Positions 54,785-64,000 of a DNA stretch of 64,000 nucleotides are shown piece after piece. The DNA is taken from the NCBI GenBank assembly GCA_015680685.1, contig MNCI01017655.1:17207-81206 (forward strand), written 5' to 3'. The notes under the pieces were generated by a model. It worked only from the letters and a program-made list of their open reading frames with translations. It was not told the DNA's origin and searched no databases. Origin of the DNA: Gnetum montanum. Taxonomy: Eukaryota; Streptophyta; Gnetopsida; Gnetales; Gnetaceae. Each line of letters begins with the position of its first letter. Within the stretch, counting starts at the first letter, position 1. A program made the position numbers and the translations under genes.

Positions 54785-57646
54785 CAGTCCTAGGTGGTGA
54801 TGGCTCCTAAGGTTCTGAAGGACCTTCCTCAGCTTCGAGCACATGTGGTGGCTGAGGTGGCTATTGCTCTCCTAATGTAGCTACAACCTCTAGTGAAAGG
54901 TGAAAGGCATCTAGTAATGCCTTCATCTTCTCCTCCTTACTCTAGGGATCATTCATAGTCGACACGACATCACCAATGTGGGCTAGAATAGGGACATCCC
55001 GTGGACAAGGTATTATTGGGAACAATTCCTTTACATTGATGAACCAGGTAGCGAATTATTTTCATTTGACATCAAACGCCCTTACTACATTTTGTAGCTC
55101 CTAGTAATCATTTATCCTTTTGGCCAAGTTCTTAGCAGTTGATAGTTGATTAGTTAATTTTGTCTTGAGAACTTCAAGTTCAGTGTTTATCACCACAAGT
55201 TGTTGCTTGGTGTCTTTGTGATGCTTGAACTTGGCCTCATGCAACAAGTACGAGTTGGCCATCTATTTTTCTAGTTTTTACTATGGCTATCTAGTAGTTA
55301 ACATGGCCAGATTTGCATATTAAAGATTGGCAAGCTCCATATATTCTATCATCTCCTCAATTTACAGCTGCTTCATGTGGATCTCTGCCTTGTTGTAGGC
55401 ATCTACCCCATCAATGATGGGTTGCCATAATTATTTTCCTTGCTGGAGTTGTTGGAGAATTTCATTCACTTTTTCCTTCATCAATGGGATGTGTTTTTTA
55501 TTTACTTCCTTTTGTAGACCAACTTATTCTCTTTAATGGTTCTTGACTCTCTCAAATTTGAGAGCCTCTACTTTCTAGGTGGCTACCTTGATTATAGTTT
55601 TTCGGTGAAGGGCTCAGACCTCTTCCATGGAGAGATTTCTATTTTATACTACTAATCTTCTCAATTCTATGTTTGCTTTGGCCATTTGCTCTTGCTATTG
55701 ATGGATGAAATCTATTAATTATTGTTTGTGCTCATCAACATTCTGTAGGTGATGGTTCTCTACGATCAACTGCACATTCTCTTGGTGAGTCTGATCCAAG
55801 GTCTTCTAAATTTTATGCTATGTAGCCTCTACCAAGGATCAATAGAACACCATCATATCCTTTGCATCCTCAACCCCTTTTAGTCTAGTGTGAAGCTATT
55901 CCATAACTTCATCTCTTGTAAATGCTTTGTTGAGAGAAATGCAGGGTCAACAATCTAGGCTTTTAATTTAGCAACTTCAGTAGCCAAGCATTTGTTTAGC
56001 TTCCTAGATATTTTGAGTTGCCCCTCCAAGATGATGTTCTTTCCCCTTGCCTCTAGCAGCTCTGACTAGATTGTAGTAATAGTGTTTGGAAGGTCAAAGA
56101 AATTTGGAAGCATTTGCTTGGTTCCTACCAGTCGGTCTAGTAGTTCTTCAGGTTGTGCGGCATTTATTCTGTCACTTGTGGTTCCTATGAACATTTGCAC
56201 ATCTTTGAGTGCAATGATGTCTAGTGTAAATGTCATAGGTGCATTAAGCATTTTGGCAATACAGTCAGCAAGCACCTCTGTTGCTGTCTCTTGCCCTTGG
56301 TGCTACATCACCAATATAGTTGCCCCCTCACCTTCCTCTAAGTGCATCGAGAAGGTTGTGATGTTTCCAGAGATTTTTGGAAGTGATTGCTATTCTATGA
56401 GAGATACCGTAACCTATTTGGCACTAGGATTTGACCTTGTAGGCAATTGCATTCTTTGGGCTGAAAAAATGGATCCACGTCCACCCATCATGCTGATTGT
56501 TTGAGCCACCTCATTTAGGTGATGCAATGCTAGTCTATATACAAATGGGTCCTCACCACTCATGCTTGCTTGTTGCTCTTGTTCACTCAAGAGCCATTCT
56601 CGATATTCATGTAATCATTGGATTGTTGTAGTGATGTCTGGCATAGTTGTTTGAGTGCTAGGTGGAGGTGGTGGTTGCTGCTCCTCTTCTTGAATAATCA
56701 TTGCATGCATCTTATCCTTCATCATTTTTACCTAGTTGGTAGCTGGAACATGCTTGACAACATCATTGGTGTAACAAACTATTCCTCCCCTTTGATAGAG
56801 TTTCCTGAAGAGACATGGAAAGGGGAATGCCTTCCTTCCATGTTCATTTTCTTTAAACCACTTTTTCATCTCTAGATAGATGAGCTATGGAAGGTTGGTA
56901 GGGAATATCCCACTTAGAGCAATGCATGCTTGGGAAGAGAAGGTGGTGATTTTGCTTGGCCTTACCATGGGATTGAGGTGTAAAGTTGCAATCTTATAGT
57001 GGATCTTCTCTACCTATGTGAGTGCACAAAAATTCTTATAGTTGATGCCATAGAACCATCACATCCATTCTTTCTTAATGCTAGGATCCACTTGTATCAG
57101 AACCTCAGTGAAACTCATCCCTATTTCTAACAACCTAAGCACTTTAGCAATTATCTACATCGAGTAGGACACTAAGATGTCCTTGTTTTTTATGTTTGAT
57201 TTTGCCTACTTGTTGCTCTAAAATAGGAATGTCTCTTCCATGTACCACTCCCCAGTGGAGGTGATGATTGGCCACATGGGAGAGGCCTTTAGTTGATCCT
57301 ACACTTATTTTGGTGCTTGCCCTAAGAAAGGGCCAAAGCTTAATTCCTAGAGCACTACTTTTTGGACTTCCCTTGATCTAATCTAATTTAGGCAAGATTA
57401 TATTAAGGTCACCTTTAGATTTGCTTGTTGAGTTAGTGCATCATCCAGATGGAGGTGTTCTATTACTGTTGTTGGTCCTAGAAGTTGTTGGATAGATTCC
57501 ACCTCGGCCTCCTATCCAAGAGGACCTATGGCATGGGTTGCAAGTGGTTCTTCTTGGGCTTATTCTTAGCCCCTTCTTGTTCTAGTCTATTTCTCCCTTG
57601 GTTTAGATGGTCTTGCTTCCTATGTGTGCTTCCCTTTTGATGCCAT
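54785..57646 (-). pseudogene. Extra long ORF between INT and 3' LTR of element D, family unknown
   Basis: Start at 57646 (MASKGKHT, then stop, EARPSKPREK). About 950 codons, interrupted by many stops, chiefly at likely Gln positions. Readable segments include IGMSFTEVLIQVDPSIKKEW, then WFYGINYKNFCALT, EKIHYKIATLHLNPMVRPSK and TLDIIALKDVQMFIGTTSDR. The C-terminal half is Leu/Glu/Lys-rich with a probable coiled coil (LEARGKNIILEGQLKISRKL). I see no clear membrane segment. The position matches the env-like ORF of some Athila elements, but the sequence is not recognisably env-like, and A and B lack it. Confidence 0.6.
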
Positions 57647-59690
57647 CTATCTTTACAACACATCCATGGATTAGTAAATATAATGTGTAACTTTAATTTT
57701 TTGAATATCTTCTCACATTAGTTAGTTACACTTTAGCTAAGGTTGGACCATGGTAGATTGATTATTTAATTAATTATTTATTTTAGATGTCATTAGAGCT
57801 TGTTGGAAAGGTTTAACTCTTGTAATTTAGTATTTAATAGTTGGATTTTTTAGTTAAAGCTTTATGGGAGTTAGAAAAATGACAAATTTTTTTTTGTTAA
57901 AAATGACACATTTGTGGCCCTCACAATGAAAAGCTTACCTCTAGTAGCTGTAGGGTCAAAGAACAGAGTGATTCAGATAAATGGTTAGGAATTTATGGGC
58001 TCTGGAAGGTTTTGGGCTTTGAAAATTTGAAAAACTCCCTCGGAATTTGTAAGAAAATGTAAAAATTTCTAAGTGGGTCACACACATATATAGAATTTTT
58101 TCACCATGTTGACAAGGATCTATATATGGGGTCTCATATAACAGTTTGCTCTATTGATGAGAAATTTAAAACTTGAATATCTTAAAAAATACAAGGAATT
58201 TTTCCATAAATTTGAGGTCCATGGAGTCCTATAAGAGCCAAGAATATGATAAAATCATTGACGAGGATCTTTGAAAGCTCAAAAATTGAAAAATTTGATG
58301 GAGAATGCGTTTAATGAATAAAATATGTAAATGAGCACATGGTATGATGCAAAATATGGATGTACAAAAGATTCCGATTATAAGAATGCCTAAGAATAAG
58401 GTATTTAATGAACTCAACCATGGGATATGCAAGTGGATCCTCCTCATAGTAGGCACATGCCTTGTTTACCCTTGCATAACCTCAAGCTAAGGAGTCCATG
58501 GGCCTCATAGGTGATTAATGGTTGATGGAAGTTAAGGATCAAAACTTGGAAGATTCTACCTAAGAATTCAAGCATGTTAGACCAAGATATTAAATCAAGA
58601 ACATGGACATTGATAATGATGTAACTTATGGCCAACATAGATGGATGATGGAGAAGGTGGAATGGAATTTTAAATTGAGATCATAAGAAATCCCTGATGG
58701 AGTTTTGTGTTTAAAATAACCTGAGAAGATTCATCCTTAGTTTAGACCAAAGGAAACCTCTTTCAGTGACTTCGGATGACCACTCCAAAACTGATCCACC
58801 CCCTTGAGACATAATTGTGCTCCCATAAAATAATCACCATTCCATAAAGAGAAGAAAAGAGAAGTAGAAAGTGAGAGATGACCTTAGTTAGAGGGAACCT
58901 TCAAGAATGGGTAACATGTCTTTCTAGTCCCATAACCAATGCTTGTAGCCTATTTCTTTGTCTACGGGATCTTCTTTGAATTCCCATCATGTTTTTTTGG
59001 TTTTTTTTCTTCTTATTTTTTTTCCTTTTTGGATGGGAACGACATCATGCAAAGACTTTATATTTGACTTCCTATAGTGGTTGACATGGAATGGTAAGAA
59101 GTCTATGAAAACACTCAAGCACCCAAGTAACTAGAAGAGTACAAAGAGTATTGAGTTCCCTTGAAGTCACACCCTATACAAACCTTTAAATCCTTTCCAA
59201 TTCTAGAAACTACCAAGGTCAAAAAATTATTAAAAGGTGATTTAATGAAAGGCACCTCAAACTTCCAAAACAAGAAAAACCATATATTTTGCGAATGGGT
59301 GGATGTCATGGACTCACTACTTGTTCCATGAAAAAGAAACCATGACTTAGCCCTTAGTAAAAAAATTCAAAAATAGAAACTAGACATTAGCAAACAAAAC
59401 ATGAAGCACAAACCACCATTAGTAATAGCTGTAGAACCATTGTGCCTTGTTGGCACAAAGCATGTTTATTAGCAAAAATTTGAAAATCACGCTCAAACAA
59501 AACAAAGTAAAATATATAAGAAAGTGAAAAAGATCAAAAAAAGATTCAAATGTACTAATAATGATGTAAAACAAAAAATGGTATAAAATATGAAGAATTT
59601 TTAAAATAAAAAATGTGTAAGATAAACAATTTTCAAAACAAAAAACATGTGTAAAACAAAAAATAGAAAAATTAAGAAGCCACATATATG
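57647..59690 (-). other. Element D spacer between extra ORF and INT
   Basis: 57660-58700 is AT-rich, with no feature that I recognise. 58790-59690 is colinear with element A 3640-4560: shared ctacaagcattggttatggg-type text, gatgggaattcaaag, and a T-rich run with repeated ttttgttttacac (59510-59690, minus strand). The region is probably 3' untranslated. Confidence 0.6.
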
Positions 59691-59699
59691 ATTAACATG

Positions 59700-60930
59700 A
59701 ATGGCCATCTCCCCCACAATTGAGTTGGAAGGAGGAGATCCAAAAAGTTGAGCGTGATTGTTCATCCATTGAGGTATTCGTTGCATTGGCTTGCTTGGGC
59801 TTATGAAAAGGTTTTACTTGTTGGATGTTGACCAATTGCTTTTTTATTTGGGCTCTTAGGTTTGTATATGGTCATGGCCCCAAAAGTAAAGATTTCATCA
59901 ATTATATAAGGCCCTCCCCACAATGTTTAGAATTTGGTTTTTTGAGGTATGTGTGTGGGATTTTAGTAAAGAACCTTATCTCCTAGTTGAAATTTCACTT
60001 TGCACATTCTAAGGTCATGTCATTGCCTGTTAAATGTCTTGTGTACTATATTCAAAGATAGGACTACTAATTGATTTTTTTCTAGCACATTGAGGTTGAT
60101 CAATCTTTCTTCTTGTTCTAGACTTAGGTCAAGATCTAGTTCATAGGCCATTCAAAGTGTATAGAGCTTGGATTGAATCAGGAGCATTGGAGGTTTTCCT
60201 TACACTAACTTATTGGAAGAGTAGCCAATAGGGAGTTTTCATGTTGAGTAATATGCCCAAAGGACATTGTTGAGTTTTATGCTCTAGTCTCTCCTATACT
60301 TACTGATAGTTCTTGTTAGAATCTTTATAATCTCCCTATTAGTTACCTCTGCTTGACCATTAGCTTGGGGGTGATAGGATGTTGTTAATTTATGTTCAAC
60401 CTCCAAGCATTGCATTAACTTTCAAAAAGTGGCACCTATAAAATGGGTTCCATTGTCAAAAATTACTGCACATGGTATCCCAAACCTATTTACAAAATTT
60501 TTTTATATAAATTAAGCAGCAGTGGATAATGTATAGTCAATGATGGTTGTTGCTGCTGCCCATTTGGTGCAACAGTTAATTGCTACAATGATGTATGCCT
60601 TTCCATTGAACATGGGTGTGATGGGACCCATGAAGTCAATGCCTCAAATGTTAAAGGGCTTTAGTGGTTGAATCCACTATTTGAGCAGTCATCCCACCAT
60701 CTCTTTGACAGTGTTCACAAGATTGGACAAATTGGTAGACATCCCTAAAGATTATGGGCCAACAGTATCTTGCCATTAGGATTTTTATGGCCGTATGTTT
60801 CCATGCATAGTGGCCTCTGCAAGGGCCTTCGTGAGCATCCTAGAGAACACATAGTTGATCTGCATCAGGGACACACCAACGAATTAGGCCATCAGCACAT
60901 ACCTTGTAAGGGTATATGTTAATTTCCATG
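59700..60930 (-). pseudogene. Element D integrase, degenerate
   Basis: Colinear with the element A integrase (4577-5880). Minus-strand segments include the tail with LVNIQQVKPFH-like text near 59810-59840, the 'HPQANGQAEVTN'-type motif around 60340-60380, and GPITPMFNGKAYIIV near 60590-60635. Frames are broken throughout, so it is recognised mainly by alignment with A. Confidence 0.75.
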
Positions 60931-61079
60931 AAGTACTTTGCTTGGTGATGAAACTGTTGCTTCTTCCTATGGTCTAGATCTTGTGGCATCTCTTAAGTGA
61001 GAAGGTAAGTGAGGATGCCATCATACCATTTTGATTTAGTGGGCACTTGGTTTTCTATTTCTTCTGTAAAGAGAAGTTT

Positions 61080-62400
61080 ATCTAAAAATTAATCAAAGAG
61101 TAGACTCTCCTCGTCTTTATTATCCCAACTTAACCAAGAGAGATGGTCAATGATCACATTCTTAGTTCTTTTTCGATCTACCATTGTGAGATCAAATTCC
61201 TGCAAGATCACAAGCCACCATATGATATGGGAGCTCAACATTGGCTTATCCATTAGGAAGTGGATGGTACTAGGATTTTTGTGCACAAACATCTTGTAGC
61301 TAAGCACATAGTGCCTAAAATTTTCAAGAGCATACACCACTGCTATTAGTCCTTTCTCAGTTGTGGTGTAATTTAACTGTGCATCCACAATGCTTTGGCT
61401 TGTGTAGTGGATGTAATATGGACATTTCTTATTGTCCAACTGCATAAGCATGGCTCCTAAGGCATAATTAGATGCATTAGTTATTATGTGAAATGATTTG
61501 GACCAGTTTGGTGCCCATAGAATTGGAGTTTATATGAGTTTTTCCTTTAATAGTTGGAATGCATGTTTGCACTTCTTGGTCCAAGTAAATGAAGCATCTT
61601 TCTTTGTAAGCTCAACCAATAGCTTTGTGATCTTAGAGAAATTCTCTATGAACCGTTGGTAGTAGCTAGTGTGTCCAAGGAATGAATGGACATCTTTAAC
61701 TATCTCTGGTTGGTGTGTGATTCCTTGGATGACCCTTATCTTCTCTGGGTCTACCTCAATCCCTATTTGAGTAATCCTATACCCTAGCACTATGCCCTCC
61801 TAGACCATTAAGTGGATTTTTTTACCAATTGAGCCTAATATTTGTTTCAAAACATCTCTTCAATACTTGTTCAAGGCTATCCAAGGCTTGCTCAAATATA
61901 GTCCCATAGATAGAGAAGTCATCCATAAAGACTTCTACCTTGTTACCAATTTGTTATTGAAAAATACTAAGAACTGAGTATTAAAATATTGTAGGTACAT
62001 TGCACAAACCGAATAGCATCTTGTAATATGCAAAAGTTGCCTAGGTACTTGTGAATTTTATCTTAGCTTGATCTTTTGATGCAAAATTGACTTGGTTATA
62101 GCCACTATAACCATCCAAGAAGCTATAATAGTAATGCCTAGAAATGGTGTTCAACACTTGGTCCAAATATGGCAATGAAAAATGATCTTTAAATGTTGCC
62201 ATATTTAACAGCCTAAAGTTGATGTAGACCTACCACTTACGACCTTTCTTTGGCATAATTACAAGTGGGCTAAACCATTCACTATCTACGATGGGATAGA
62301 TGAACCTTGACTTGAGGAGTTGTTCTATTTCCTTCTTGACGATCTACTTCAATTTGGGGATTAGTTGCCTTTGTAGATGCCTTCTTAGCTTCATGGTCGA
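61080..62400 (-). pseudogene. Element D RNase H and RT, degenerate
   Basis: RNase H: 61089-61451 (MLMQLDNKKCPYYIHYTSQS, then ENFRHYVLSYKMFVHKNPST and LTMVDRKRTKNVIIDHLSWL). RT thumb: 61530-61790 (GITHQPEIVKDVHSFLGHTS). The catalytic FMDDFSIYG lies at about 61915-61945. Motif 1 is near 62200-62300. It is longer-lived than A in RNase H but still broken. FMDDFS again marks the Athila branch. Confidence 0.85.
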
Positions 62401-62859
62401 GTCAGTGTAGATATGATGTTGGCATATCCTTGGATTAATTCCTATTAGTTTAGGATCTGACCAAGCAAAGATTGTTGGCCATTTGTTGATCACTTGCAAT
62501 AGCTTTTCTTTTTGTTCAAGAGCAATATTTTCATTGATTATAACTAGCTTTCAATTGTTTAAAAATGTATACATCATGTTGGCTGGTAGAGTTCTTAACT
62601 CTAGGGGCTCTTGCTTGATATTATCAAGGATTTCCAACTCTCCCCAACAAGTATCATCATCTTCATTATTAGAGAGTTGGTGATGAACTTACTCAAGTTC
62701 ATCCATACCTTCAACATAAGTACATGTTAGGCTCTTAGAGAGTTCTATGCATAATGTGCTACTATTAGAGTCAATTGTCAACCATTGAGTGTTCTATTTT
62801 GTGGCTACTGCCTACAAGAAGCTTTGGATATTTGTTTCATGTGAACACTAATTGCATGT

Positions 62860-63330
62860 CTTAATGTATGTACTTTTAATGAACCTAATCTTCTACACAT
62901 AATTGCACCCATTATCACTATATGTGATGCATGGAACACACTTTTTCTTAAGGCATCCAAATTCATTCTTTTTGGAGATTTTCAAGGAGAGGTCCTTGAT
63001 GTCCATTAGTGCATCAACCATGCTTAACCATGCATGTCCCATAATGATGGGGAAGTCACCTTTGTAGTTTTCTACCTTGATCATTAGAAAATTAGTAGGA
63101 TAGGACCACCCAGAGATAGTGGTCACAACATCCTCTACCAATCCCAGGGGGACAATGAGTGACTAGTCTTCCAATTCCAAATGGATGTTGCTCTTCTTGA
63201 GAGGTGGTAGGTTCTATGCTTTGTACATGTCATGGGAGATGAGATTAACACCAAAATTAGAATCAAGCAGAGACTTACATGGATGATGTCAAGAAATTTG
63301 TAAGTAAATAAGAGGACTTCCAAGGTTAAA
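62860..63330 (-). pseudogene. Element D retropepsin, degenerate
   Basis: 62893-63141 gives MVEDVVTTISGWSYPTNFLM, then IKVENYKGDFPIIMGHAWLS and KKCVPCITYSDNGCNYV, colinear with element B PR (31730-31981). The active-site loop lies further along near 63250-63290 in another frame. 62400-62860 is the PR-RT linker. Confidence 0.8.
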
Positions 63331-63399
63331 TTTTTTCATGTGAAGGTTGCCAGCCTTGATCCAATTGGAAATAGGATGAGTTAGCAGCGTAGTGTGGAT

Positions 63400-64000
63400 T
63401 TGATGTGACATTTCATTTAAAGGACCCTCAAATGTATTTGATGTAGAGGATGAGGGTGTTGGAGACATAGGGTGAATAGGTGCATTAGGTTGTGATAGTT
63501 TGGAAGAACTGTTGGGTTGAAAAAATGGCTATCTCCTAGATTGATTATCTAAACCACTCAGCTAGAAGGCCAATTATAAATGTACATCCTTTATAGCATT
63601 TCATTATTATAGCTATGGGGGAATTTGGCCCTGCATGAATGGAGCAAGAGGTAACTAGGTTGAGGGTGGAGGGATGTGTGCAAATAGATGTGAAGGATGG
63701 TATGGATATGGGTGTTCCCCTTGAGTAGATGGTGAGTGAGTTTGATGGTACTCTAGAAGGTAATAATTATTTTGAAATGAGGCATGGCTGATAGCACTTT
63801 GTGTAGAAATAGGTTGCTGAACATAGTACTTGTATAGATCTAGCTACCTATAATTGTATTGTTGTCTAGATGGTGGCATTCCTCACAACTATGGTTGGTT
63901 TTGCTACTGGTATTGCTCATATGGTTATGGTGAAGCTCCACTTGGAGAATAAGCTTGTTGATTCTGATGGAATTGCTTTGGATTGCCTTGTGGATAAGGC
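63400..64000 (-). pseudogene. Element D gag C-terminal part, cut by window end
   Basis: The Pro/Tyr/Gln/His-rich gag tail, colinear with 8340-8790 of element A ('gttgctgaacat', then catatggttatgg, ggttgcctt-taaggc). No intact frame. The rest of gag, the PBS and the 5' LTR are outside the window. Confidence 0.65.

Larger units (their letters stand above)
53582..64000 (-). mobile_element. Element D: Athila-like element with extra 3' ORF, truncated by window
   Basis: On the minus strand the window holds the 3' end of gag, PR, RT, RNase H, INT, a spacer, an additional ORF of about 2.9 kb, PPT and 3' LTR (53582-54543). It is colinear with element A except for the added ORF and about 1 kb of adjoining spacer. 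It inserted in the 3' LTR of C. The 5' LTR and PBS lie beyond 64000. Confidence 0.85.

Noticed and set aside
56082-56504. 140-codon plus-strand ORF, considered as an antisense ORF of element D
   Set aside because: It is Ser/Cys-rich shadow text; the minus strand reads as a normal charged coiled-coil protein in the same place.

Overview
This window looks like intergenic DNA from a large plant nuclear genome, most likely a seed plant and possibly a gymnosperm. Gymnosperm is an inference from the density of old nested retrotransposons and the lack of any intact host gene. Almost everything readable is a decayed Ty3/gypsy LTR retrotransposon, with a tRNA-derived SINE cluster and one LINE remnant. 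Coding regions carry many stops and frameshifts, and many stops sit where Gln or Arg codons are expected (C-to-T decay). I found no intact host gene, tRNA/rRNA gene or CRISPR array.

Layout, left to right. 1-926: reverse-oriented Athila-like LTR remnant. 2359-11674: element A, a complete but dead Athila-like element on the minus strand (LTRs 2359-3205 and 10842-11674, TSD ATATA, gag, PR, RT, RNase H, INT). 11675-13440: AT microsatellite and a cluster of tRNA-derived SINEs. About 13970-15030: LINE remnant. About 15030-18293: 3' half of a chromovirus (element G, minus strand), interrupted by element C.

Element C (18294 to at least 53581, plus strand) is a Tat-like gypsy element with 3-kb LTRs and acts as host for further insertions. 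Its gag is split by element F (22430-39301, TSD GACAA/GATAA), a gag-PR element without RT or INT. F's protease is in turn split by element B (28021-35100, TSD CCTTG), an Athila-like element that has lost RT-RNase H-INT. A second insertion into C gag is a solo LTR, E1 (39476-42874). The 3' LTR of C is broken by another solo LTR, E2 (49533-53511, TSD CATGG), and then by element D (53582 to beyond the window end), an Athila-like element on the minus strand with an extra long ORF between INT and the 3' LTR.

Two points stand out. (1) Solo LTRs E1 and E2 share the TATA-R-U5 half of the C LTR, but their U3 halves are replaced by unrelated DNA containing host gene fragments in LTR-sense orientation: an importin/transportin-SR-like piece in E1, and aminoacylase-1-like and PPR-like pieces plus a gypsy RT fragment in E2. 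(2) In element C an RNase H-like domain of the plant 'archaeal' type lies between PR and RT, not after the RT-RNase H block. In addition, the U3 regions of the Athila-like LTRs are very short and packed with palindromes that differ between copies.
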